This document shows positions 1 through 5,623 of a stretch of DNA of 5,623 nucleotides, one piece after another. The position numbers and the translations under genes were made by a program. A model generated the notes under the pieces. It searched no databases. It was not told the origin of the DNA and worked only from the letters and a program-made list of their open reading frames with translations. Each line of letters begins with the position of its first letter. Within the stretch, counting starts at the first letter, position 1. This DNA comes from SVFI01 sp045643145 (GTDB lineage Bacteria; Bacillota; Clostridia; Lachnospirales; Lachnospiraceae): the NCBI GenBank assembly GCA_045643145.1, contig JAZUKG010000016.1, positions 1-5,623 on the forward strand, given 5' to 3'.

Positions 1-1
1 T

Positions 2-1084
2 TCACAGCAAAGGTACAATGAAGTCAAACAAAGATGGGACAGTATATCAAAGCCCCTGGACGGACTCGGAGATTTTGAGAAAATCATTGCAAAGATTTAC
101 GCCATTCACGATACAGAACATATTGAAAAATTAAAGAAAGCCCTGGTTATTATGTGTGCAGATCACGGCATCGTAGAGGAAGGCGTTTCACAGTGCGGTC
201 AGGAAGTTACTTATCAGGTGACAAAGCTTTTAGGAGAAAACCGCAGCACAGCATCCTCTATGGCAGGTTATGCAGGTGTCAACTGTATTCCGGTAGATAT
301 AGGTGTAAATACGCAGGATACATTCCCCGGTGTGCGTGATCGAAAGGTCAGGTGCGGCAGCAGAAATTTTGCAAAAGAGGCGGCTTTAACACAGGAAGAA
401 GCCCTCGAAGCGATTTACGCAGGAATAGAGATTGCAAAGGAATGTAAAAAAGAAGGATATCATATTCTGGCAACCGGAGAGATGGGAATCGGAAATACCA
501 CCAGCGGCACCGCTCTTTTGTGTGCACTTACCGGCGCAAAAGTCAGTGATGTGGTAGGAAGAGGAGCAGGGCTGTCTGACGAAGGATTACAAAGAAAACA
601 AAAGGTGATAGAAGAAGCTTTGAAAAAATACGAGCTGATACCGGAGAGAATCCAGAACCAAAACGAAGATTCTATTTTACCGGAATATGCATTTCGTGCT
701 CTTTGTCAGGTAGGTGGTTTGGACATTGCCGGCATGACAGGGCTTTTTATCGGAGGCAGCATTTGCTCTCTTCCGGTTATGATAGACGGAGCCATCAGCG
801 CTGTTTCTGCTCTTTTAGCAGAGTGCCTGGTTCCGGGAAGTGTTTCTTTTATGATCGCATCGCACAGCGGCAGAGAAAGGGCTACCGGAATCGTATTAAA
901 AAAGCTGGGGCTGAAAGCCTTCCTAAATGGAGATATGGCGCTGGGAGAAGGTACCGGTGCACTTATGACATTGCCGCTGTTTGATATGGCACATGATTTC
1001 TTTTTGCATGCTACGACATTTGCAAGCGGTGGGATTCGCCAGTATACGAGACTTTCAAATGATACGGGCAGCATAGCGGATTAG
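2..1084 (+). CDS. cobT: Nicotinate-nucleotide--dimethylbenzimidazole phosphoribosyltransferase CobT (5' end outside window)
   Basis: CobT transfers the phosphoribosyl group of nicotinate mononucleotide to a lower-ligand base such as 5,6-dimethylbenzimidazole, giving alpha-ribazole 5'-phosphate and nicotinate; it is a cytosolic enzyme of nucleotide-loop assembly. The frame is open from base 2, so the ATG at 152 is internal: the 50 codons before it carry the family N-terminal motif KPLDGLGDFE (visible residues 17-26). About 360 residues are visible, close to the usual 350-360, so probably only some 10 residues are missing. Further family motifs are MCADHG (51-56), GVSQ..QEVT just after it, GEMGIGNTT (159-167, with the glutamate matching Salmonella Glu174), GRGAG (186-190), IASHSG (285-290) and GEGTGA (315-320, with the glutamate matching catalytic Glu317). 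The last 8-10 residues run a little past the usual end. It is followed 22 bases later by cobU in the same operon. The base it prefers cannot be read from the sequence. Confidence 0.97.
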   Translation, partial: SQQRYNEVKQRWDSISKPLDGLGDFEKIIAKIYAIHDTEHIEKLKKALVIMCADHGIVEEGVSQCGQEVTYQVTKLLGENRSTASSMAGYAGVNCIPVDIGVNTQDTFPGVRDRKVRCGSRNFAKEAALTQEEALEAIYAGIEIAKECKKEGYHILATGEMGIGNTTSGTALLCALTGAKVSDVVGRGAGLSDEGLQRKQKVIEEALKKYELIPERIQNQNEDSILPEYAFRALCQVGGLDIAGMTGLFIGGSICSLPVMIDGAISAVSALLAECLVPGSVSFMIASHSGRERATGIVLKKLGLKAFLNGDMALGEGTGALMTLPLFDMAHDFFLHATTFASGGIRQYTRLSNDTGSIAD

Positions 1085-1106
1085 AAAATATAAACGGAAT
1101 AGTAAA

Positions 1107-1658
1107 ATGATAACACTTATGATAGGAACTCCTGACAGCGGTAAATCTGCGCGTGCGGAAAAACTCGCAGTGCAATCAGGTCAGGGAAAGAAAAAAGCAT
1201 ATATCGCGACAATGATTCCCTATGGAATAGAGGGAGAAAAGCGAGTGGAAAAACACAAAAAGCTCAGAGAGGGCAAGGATTTTATAACCTATGAAATGCC
1301 GACAGATGTAGATAAACTGGTGCCTTTTTTTCGAAATGACAGGATAGAGGTAGCGCTGCTGGAATGCATCTCAAACCTGGTAGGAAATGAGATGTATAAA
1401 GAAGAAAATCAGGGATTATCTGATGAACAGATGGTTCGCCTGGTAGTGGATGAGGTGGAAAGGTTGTCAGAAGCGGTTCAAAGCCTGGTGATTGTCAGCA
1501 ATCAGTTTGAGAAAGCCCCGGAATATGATGCAGAAACACATCGATATATTCGAATTACTACAGCAGTTAATTTGGGACTGAAACAGATGGCCGATGAATG
1601 CCATGAGATAGTAGACGGAAACTGGGTCATAAATGGGATAGGAGGAAGCAGTAAATGA
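1107..1658 (+). CDS. cobU: Adenosylcobinamide kinase / adenosylcobinamide-phosphate guanylyltransferase CobU, divergent C-terminal half
   Basis: CobU phosphorylates adenosylcobinamide and then transfers GMP to it, giving adenosylcobinamide-GDP for CobS. The 183-residue length is normal (Salmonella about 181). The N-terminal half is clear: P-loop GTPDSGKS (residues 7-14), AYIAT (31-35), and EKRVEKHKKLRE (43-55), in which His50 matches the histidine guanylylated in Salmonella CobU (His46). LLECIS (84-89) and Asn94 match LLECIT...N. The C-terminal half is unusual: the family motif SNEVG.GIVP is replaced by SNQFEKAPEY (131-140), and the following R.FRD..G..NQ segment is reduced to HRYIRITTAVN (145-155). 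The end GNWVINGIGG resembles the family's final strand. The start is preceded only by a weak GGA (1096-1098), 8 bases upstream. Its stop overlaps the cobS start (ATGA), which implies translational coupling. Kinase function is likely; full bifunctionality is inferred. Confidence 0.93.
   Translation: MITLMIGTPDSGKSARAEKLAVQSGQGKKKAYIATMIPYGIEGEKRVEKHKKLREGKDFITYEMPTDVDKLVPFFRNDRIEVALLECISNLVGNEMYKEENQGLSDEQMVRLVVDEVERLSEAVQSLVIVSNQFEKAPEYDAETHRYIRITTAVNLGLKQMADECHEIVDGNWVINGIGGSSK
1640..1646 (+). promoter_or_regulatory. Strong ribosome binding site for cobS
   Basis: AGGAGGA lies inside the last codons of cobU, 8 bases before the ATG at 1655. It is a near-perfect match to the 16S rRNA 3' end and fixes the cobS start in the ATGA overlap (1655-1658). 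Confidence 0.85.
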
Positions 1659-2431
1659 TTATCAGAAATATAATAGTAGCTTTTTCTATGTATTCCAGAA
1701 TACCTATGCCGATCTTTGAATGGAAAAAGGATGATACAAAGTTAGCCATCGCTTTCCTGCCGCTGATTGGTCTGGTGATTGGTGCGGTTCAGTACGGAGT
1801 GTATTTACTGGGAAATATGTTTGAACTTCCGACACTGCTCAGAGTTATGCTGTGGACCGTGATTCCGCTTTTACTTACAGGCGGATTTCATGTGGACGGA
1901 TTTATGGATGTCATGGATGCATGGAAATCCTATAAACCAAAAGAGGAAAAACTGGAAATATTAAAGGATCCGCATATCGGCGCTTTTTCTGTTATATGTC
2001 TCGCAGCCTATGGGTGTCTGTTTGTGGGCGCTACAGATATGCTGATAGAAAGAGGAACTTCTTACAGCGCCCTATCGGCAGCCTTAAGCTTTTATCTGGT
2101 TCGAGCAATTGCCTCGCTGTTATCCGTTAAACTAAAGCATGCCAGAAAAAACGGAATGCTTCATGAGGAAACCAAAGAGACCGGCCGGGTCACTACTGTC
2201 ATTATCGTGACAGAGCTTCTTTTAGGACTGGCGGCGCTACTTTTACTTGATTATAAACTGATGCTGGGTATTTCCGTGGTTATGCTGCTGTTTATTTTCT
2301 ACTTTTGGAAAAAGTGTGAGAAGGAACTTGGCGGAATCACCGGGGATACCATCGGATATTTTGTTACCCAGGGCGAACTTTGGGTGCATATCACGATAGC
2401 AGCTTTTATTTTGCTAAACGCAGTATTATGA
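1655..2431 (+). CDS. cobS: Adenosylcobinamide-GDP ribazoletransferase (cobalamin 5'-phosphate synthase) CobS
   Basis: CobS is an integral membrane enzyme that condenses adenosylcobinamide-GDP with alpha-ribazole (phosphate), releasing GMP and forming adenosylcobalamin (phosphate). The 258-residue protein has the usual length and order of family landmarks: FSMYSRIPMP near the N-terminus (10-19), the acidic motif GGFHVDGFMDVMD (76-88, with Asp81, Asp85 and Asp88 as likely metal ligands), LKDPHIGAF (103-111), and GGITGDTIGY (226-235) followed by the QGEL segment. Hydrophobic stretches at about 32-56, 62-77, 110-127, 136-158, 180-198, 202-217 and 241-257 fit a multispanning membrane protein. The proline in KDPHIG, where many proteobacterial members have serine, looks like an ordinary clostridial variant. 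The gene overlaps cobU by 4 bases at a strong ribosome binding site, and its stop sits in an ATGA at 2428-2431 next to cobC. Confidence 0.97.
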   Translation: MIIRNIIVAFSMYSRIPMPIFEWKKDDTKLAIAFLPLIGLVIGAVQYGVYLLGNMFELPTLLRVMLWTVIPLLLTGGFHVDGFMDVMDAWKSYKPKEEKLEILKDPHIGAFSVICLAAYGCLFVGATDMLIERGTSYSALSAALSFYLVRAIASLLSVKLKHARKNGMLHEETKETGRVTTVIIVTELLLGLAALLLLDYKLMLGISVVMLLFIFYFWKKCEKELGGITGDTIGYFVTQGELWVHITIAAFILLNAVL

Positions 2432-2433
2432 CC

Positions 2434-2437
2434 GGAG
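2434..2437 (+). promoter_or_regulatory. Ribosome binding site deciding the cobC start
   Basis: GGAG sits 8 bases before the ATG at 2446, just after the cobS stop. It favours 2446 over the in-frame ATG at 2428 and over the still earlier in-frame ATG at 2380, which would lie 52 bases inside cobS. Confidence 0.75.
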
Positions 2438-2445
2438 ATATATTT

Positions 2446-3051
2446 ATGAGCTATCAAATCGCATTTGTACGTCACGCAAAGACGCCGGGAAATGAACAGG
2501 GAAGATATATAGGCAGTCGAACTGATGAAGGGCTGTCGGAGCTTGGTATCCGGCAGCTGAGAGACAGATGGCGTGCCGGTGACGAAATCAGGGAATACTC
2601 AGACGGGTTTACATCCGTATTTGTCAGTCCTATGAAGCGCTGCCAAGAGACTGCACGGATTTTGGGAGCAGCTGATTATCTGGTGATAGAGGAGCTTTCG
2701 GAAATAGATTTTGGAGAGTTTGAAAATCATAATTATGAAGAACTCAACGGACGCAGTGATTATCAAAGCTGGATTGACAGCGGCGGAATGGCGGACTATC
2801 CGGGCGGAGAAAGCCTGTCTCATTTTTTAGAGAGAAACCAAAGAGCTTTTCAAAAGATGGTATCGGTTCTTCAAAGAGAGAAAAAACAAAAGGCATTGGT
2901 TGTCTGTCACGGCGGAAATATAATGGCAATATTCAGTCAGCTGACAGGAGAGAATTATTATGATTTTCAGATGGCAAATGCCGAAGGGTATCTTTTAGAA
3001 TTTGATTTGGAGGAAAATGAGGTTGTTAACATATCATATCGCCGGATTTAG
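2446..3051 (+). CDS. cobC: Histidine phosphatase family protein, CobC-type alpha-ribazole phosphatase
   Basis: This is a 201-residue phosphoglycerate-mutase-like phosphatase. The catalytic motif FVRHAKT (7-13) provides the phospho-accepting His10 beside Arg9. SPMKRCQETA (61-70) holds the second phosphate-pocket arginine (Arg65), SEIDFGEFE (85-93) holds the likely general acid Glu86, and VVCHGG (152-157) holds the second histidine, His155. No signal peptide or membrane segment is seen, so it should be cytosolic. The fold alone does not give the substrate. Its place between cobS and cbiB supports the CobC role: removal of the 5' phosphate from adenosylcobalamin 5'-phosphate or alpha-ribazole phosphate. 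The ATG at 2446 is chosen because GGAG precedes it at a good distance and the protein then begins directly at the first beta strand (MSYQIAFVRH). The ATG at 2428, within ATGA, would add six residues. Its 3' end overlaps cbiB by about 30 bases. Confidence 0.9.
   Translation: MSYQIAFVRHAKTPGNEQGRYIGSRTDEGLSELGIRQLRDRWRAGDEIREYSDGFTSVFVSPMKRCQETARILGAADYLVIEELSEIDFGEFENHNYEELNGRSDYQSWIDSGGMADYPGGESLSHFLERNQRAFQKMVSVLQREKKQKALVVCHGGNIMAIFSQLTGENYYDFQMANAEGYLLEFDLEENEVVNISYRRI
3009..3013 (+). promoter_or_regulatory. Ribosome binding site for cbiB inside the end of cobC
   Basis: GGAGG lies within cobC coding sequence. It is only 3 bases from the ATG at 3017 but 9 bases from an in-frame TTG at 3023, so its spacing favours TTG while codon preference favours ATG. 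Confidence 0.65.
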
Positions 3052-3997
3052 TTTGGCTGTGGTATTGGATCTGCTGATTGGAGATCCGCACTGGCTAGCG
3101 CATCCTATTCGGCTTATCGGAAATCTAGTACATATATTAGATGTTTCTTTTATGAAACGCTGTTATCCAAATAGAGATTCGTCCCGGGAAAAAAGGTATG
3201 GAATTGTTACGGTTTGTATCGTTCTGTTTTTAACCATGTTTTTGACCGCGGGATTGATTTTTATCGCATATTTTATTCATCCGTATGCCGGCGTCTTGAT
3301 AGAGGCTATTCTGGGATTTTATACACTGGCTGCAACCAGCCTGAAAAAAGAAAGTATGCTGGTATGTCAGGCTCTCGGGCAGGGAAATGTGGAAGGCGCC
3401 AGACATGCAGTCTCCATGATTGTGGGCAGAGATACCAATGTATTGGATGCAGAAGGAATTGCCAAGGCAGCGGTGGAAACTGTGGCGGAAAACACATCCG
3501 ACGGAGTGATTGCTCCGCTCCTTTACTTAGGGCTGGGAGGTCCTGTTTTGGCCATGACTTACAAGGCGGTGAATACCATGGATTCCATGATCGGTTATCA
3601 TAATGACCGCTATGAATATTTTGGACGGGCGGCTGCAAAGCTGGATGATATTGTGAATTTTATTCCGGCCAGACTCAGTGCAGTTTTGATGATTTTTACG
3701 GCTTTTCTGCTGCCGGGATTTGACGGCAGAATGGCCATGAGGATATTCAAAAGAGACAGGTTCAATCATAAAAGTCCCAATTCCGCACAGACGGAAAGCG
3801 TGTGCGCCGGTGCACTGGGGCTGGAGCTGGCAGGGGATGCCAGTTACTTTGGGAAAATCGTCTCAAAGCCGACGATAGGAGACAAAACCAGAGAAATTGA
3901 GCCAAAGGATATACAAAGAGCCAATCGTCTGATGTTTGGGACGGCTGCCATTCTTTTCCTCCTTTTAGAGGCGATTTTGTTTATCTTAATACTATAA
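3017..3997 (+). CDS. cbiB: Adenosylcobinamide-phosphate synthase CbiB
   Basis: CbiB is a membrane protein that amidates adenosylcobyric acid with (R)-1-amino-2-propanol phosphate (the CobD product) or aminopropanol, giving adenosylcobinamide phosphate or adenosylcobinamide. From the ATG it has 326 residues, typical of the family. Landmarks are IGDPHWLAHPIRLIGNL (21-37), IVGRDTNVLD (135-144), VETVAENTSDGVIAPL (153-168), NTMDSMIGYHNDRY (186-199), the FGRAAAKLDD segment (202-211), and SPNSAQTESVCAGAL (253-267) with a following PTIGD (285-289). Hydrophobic segments at about 8-21, 64-88, 90-108, 164-182, 221-234 and 307-326 fit membrane insertion. The start is unsettled: ATG 3017 is only 3 bases from GGAGG, while TTG 3023 has ideal spacing and would shorten the protein by two residues. 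TTG 3002 would add five residues but lies before the ribosome binding site. It overlaps the end of cobC by 29-35 bases in another frame, and lies directly before the cobD-domain gene whose product it uses. Confidence 0.96.
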   Translation: MRLLTYHIAGFSLAVVLDLLIGDPHWLAHPIRLIGNLVHILDVSFMKRCYPNRDSSREKRYGIVTVCIVLFLTMFLTAGLIFIAYFIHPYAGVLIEAILGFYTLAATSLKKESMLVCQALGQGNVEGARHAVSMIVGRDTNVLDAEGIAKAAVETVAENTSDGVIAPLLYLGLGGPVLAMTYKAVNTMDSMIGYHNDRYEYFGRAAAKLDDIVNFIPARLSAVLMIFTAFLLPGFDGRMAMRIFKRDRFNHKSPNSAQTESVCAGALGLELAGDASYFGKIVSKPTIGDKTREIEPKDIQRANRLMFGTAAILFLLLEAILFILIL

Positions 3998-4014
3998 AAA
4001 CATTGTAAACAGAT

Positions 4015-4018
4015 AGGA
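4015..4018 (+). promoter_or_regulatory. Ribosome binding site for the cobD-cbiC fusion gene
   Basis: AGGA lies 6 bases before the ATG at 4025, in the 27-base gap after cbiB. No terminator-like hairpin or promoter is visible in this gap, so it reads as an operon junction. Confidence 0.65.
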
Positions 4019-4024
4019 TATAAA

Positions 4025-5623
4025 ATGAGTTTTCATACATACACATCAGAGCACGGAGGCGATATTTATCGCAATCAGGTACATACAGATTTTTCCGTGA
4101 ATATAAGTCCATACGGAATGCCGCCTCAGGTACGTGCGGCGCTGACAAAATCTTTGTTAGAGGCAGCTAACTATCCGGATCCGTATTATACGGAGCTGAA
4201 AGCAGCGATTGCAAACAAGGAACAGGTAAGTTCTGATCAGATTCTGTGTACCAATGGTGCATCCGAATTTTTTTATGCATTTATCAGAGCATTTGTAAAG
4301 CTGCATAAGGCAGAAACGGTCAGTCTCCCGGTTCCATGCTTTTCGGAATATGAAAAGGCAATGCATGTAGCCGGTATCACCAATATCAAAAAGGTACCAC
4401 TGAAAAAAGAAAATGATTTTCGGGTAACAGATTCGGATATGGATTTGTTATTAGCAGACAGCTCACTGGTCGTACTGGGAAATCCCAACAACCCGACAGG
4501 ACGACTGTTACCTGTTACATGGTTAGAGTCGTTTTTGAGAAAAGCCGAAAGTCAGCATACGTATGTCCTATTGGATGAAAGCTTTCTGGCACTTACCCTG
4601 GAGGAAGAAAACTATAACAGACTTTACGATACTCTTTCCGGGGATGGGGTGATGAAGTATGTAATTCGTGTCAAATCCTTTACCAAGAGTATGGCTATTC
4701 CGGGAATTCGCATCGGATATGCTATATGTGAAGACAGAGATTTATATGAGGCGACCCGGGAGGAACTGCCGCAGTGGAATGTGTCGATTCCTGCAGTGTA
4801 TGCCGGTATTGCATCGGCGCAAAGCTCAGTCTGGCTCAGAGAAAAACTGATGGATGAGAAAAAAGGACTTTTGGCAGAGAAAAACTTCCTTATGACAGAG
4901 CTTGAAAAGCTGGGCATATTCGTTTATGAATCGGATACCGGCTTTTTGCTTTTGCAAAGTGAAATGCCGTTATATGAAAGGTTACTTGAAAAGCAGATTT
5001 TGATTCGAAGCTGTGACAATTTTGAAGGCTTAAAGGATGTAAAAGAGTCAGGGGAAAAGGGATGTAGCTTTTACCGAATTGCCATAAAGAGTCATGAAGA
5101 AAATGTGATGCTTCTAAAGGCGATAGCAGAACCTGACAACCCTGTAGAAAAACAGAAGTCTTTCGAGCTTTTGGCAGTAAGGCCCAATGAAATTGAACAT
5201 ACCAGCTTTGATCTATTAACAGCTGAGCTTTTAGAAAAAGGTATTGAGCTGACAGGAGATGAGGCGTCGATTATCAAACGCTGTATCCATACTTCGGCGG
5301 ATTTTGAATATGTCAATACTCTGTGCTTTTCCCCGGGCGCCATAAAAAAGGTCAAGGAACTGATACGATCAGGAGCCGATATCGTAACAGATACCAATAT
5401 GGCTATGTCCGGCATTAGTAAGCAAACACTAACTAAATACGGCGGACAGGTTCACTGCTTTATGGCTGATCCGGATATTGCCAAAGCTGCCAGGGAAAGG
5501 GGAGCAACGAGAGCGAGTGTGAGCATGGAACATGCTGCCGGTCTAAATAAAAAAATCGTGTTTGTAGTAGGTAATGCCCCAACAGCACTGGTTACACTAT
5601 GCGAGATGCTGGATCAGAATCGA
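4025..5623 (+). CDS. cobD-cbiC: Fusion of CobD L-threonine-O-3-phosphate decarboxylase with CbiC precorrin-8X methylmutase (3' end outside window)
   Basis: A single frame of 533 codons stays open to the window edge. Residues 1-368 form a complete CobD-like, PLP-dependent aminotransferase-fold domain (Salmonella CobD 364): HGGDIY (10-15), DFSVNISPYG (22-31), YPDPYYTELKAAIA (50-63), GNPNNPTG (152-159, Asn156 near PLP), LLDESF (182-187, Asp184 pairing the PLP nitrogen), SFTK with Schiff-base Lys221, PGIRIGY (226-232), and Arg351 as likely substrate-carboxylate ligand. It should decarboxylate L-threonine O-3-phosphate to (R)-1-amino-2-propanol phosphate, used by CbiB just upstream. After a linker of about 16 residues, residues 385-533 match CbiC, which moves a methyl group from C11 to C12 of precorrin-8 to give cobyrinic acid (cobalt form): RPNEIEHTSF (386-395), IKRCIHTSADF (417-427, catalytic His422), TDTNMAMSGI (455-464), GNAPTAL (516-522). 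About 60-70 C-terminal residues fall outside. The linker has no stop and no plausible separate cbiC start. Confidence 0.93.
   Translation, partial: MSFHTYTSEHGGDIYRNQVHTDFSVNISPYGMPPQVRAALTKSLLEAANYPDPYYTELKAAIANKEQVSSDQILCTNGASEFFYAFIRAFVKLHKAETVSLPVPCFSEYEKAMHVAGITNIKKVPLKKENDFRVTDSDMDLLLADSSLVVLGNPNNPTGRLLPVTWLESFLRKAESQHTYVLLDESFLALTLEEENYNRLYDTLSGDGVMKYVIRVKSFTKSMAIPGIRIGYAICEDRDLYEATREELPQWNVSIPAVYAGIASAQSSVWLREKLMDEKKGLLAEKNFLMTELEKLGIFVYESDTGFLLLQSEMPLYERLLEKQILIRSCDNFEGLKDVKESGEKGCSFYRIAIKSHEENVMLLKAIAEPDNPVEKQKSFELLAVRPNEIEHTSFDLLTAELLEKGIELTGDEASIIKRCIHTSADFEYVNTLCFSPGAIKKVKELIRSGADIVTDTNMAMSGISKQTLTKYGGQVHCFMADPDIAKAARERGATRASVSMEHAAGLNKKIVFVVGNAPTALVTLCEMLDQNR

Noticed and set aside
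152..154. ATG at 152 as the cobT start
   Set aside because: The frame is open back to the window edge, and the 50 upstream codons encode the conserved KPLDGLGDFE segment of CobT, so this methionine is internal.
706..1074. Antisense open frame of 122 codons opposite cobT
   Set aside because: It lies wholly inside the well-conserved cobT frame, has no recognisable domain, and is best explained as a shadow of cobT codon use.
1..1106. Cobalamin riboswitch expected in B12 operons
   Set aside because: The window opens inside cobT coding sequence and the only gap nearby is 22 bases, too short for the element; any riboswitch must lie upstream of the window.
3306..3769. Overlapping antisense frames within cbiB
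   Set aside because: The translated sequences are low in family-like motifs and rich in Pro, Trp and His; the sense strand encodes intact CbiB motifs throughout.
3998..4024. Possible terminator or promoter between cbiB and the fusion gene
   Set aside because: The 27-base gap has no inverted repeat with a T-tract and no recognisable -35/-10 pair; it holds only an AGGA ribosome binding site.
5171..5173. In-frame TTG in the linker as a separate cbiC start
   Set aside because: No Shine-Dalgarno-like sequence lies at a suitable distance upstream, and no stop codon ends the CobD part before it, so a fusion is simpler.
4157..5415. Several minus-strand frames and one short plus-strand frame inside the cobD-cbiC region
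   Set aside because: All sit within the continuous fusion frame starting at 4025, which carries every CobD and CbiC landmark; none has its own plausible ribosome binding site and domain.

Overview
This window is a continuous run of six co-oriented (+ strand) genes for the late steps of adenosylcobalamin (vitamin B12) biosynthesis. The low-to-moderate GC content, strong GGAGG-type ribosome binding sites, tight overlaps and clostridial sequence flavour of the proteins suggest an anaerobic Bacillota member, most likely Clostridia and plausibly Lachnospiraceae. The taxon is an inference from sequence style, not a database match. The CbiB and CbiC types fit a corrinoid pathway of the anaerobic kind, but the diagnostic early genes are not in view.

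Layout: cobT (2-1084, its start lies before the window), cobU (1107-1658), cobS (1655-2431), a cobC-type histidine phosphatase (2446-3051), cbiB (about 3017-3997), and a long open frame (4025 to the window end) that encodes a complete CobD-type aminotransferase-fold domain joined in frame to a CbiC precorrin-8X methylmutase domain cut by the window edge. Intergenic gaps are at most 27 bases and two junctions overlap, so this is the interior of one operon. No promoter, riboswitch, terminator, RNA gene, mobile element or CRISPR array is visible, and no stretch above 30 bases lacks a gene.

How the genes work together: CbiC forms cobyrinic acid (hydrogenobyrinic acid in the aerobic route) upstream in the pathway. 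CobD makes (R)-1-amino-2-propanol phosphate, and CbiB attaches it to adenosylcobyric acid to give adenosylcobinamide (phosphate). CobU activates this to GDP-cobinamide. CobT makes alpha-ribazole phosphate from the lower-ligand base, CobS joins the two halves at the membrane, and CobC removes the phosphate. The set therefore covers aminopropanol attachment and the whole nucleotide-loop assembly.

The least ordinary points are the CobD-CbiC fusion, which joins two non-consecutive pathway steps, and a CobU whose C-terminal half has lost the usual NEVG...P motif. I found no evidence of a wholly new system; this is otherwise a well-formed, conventional B12 operon segment.
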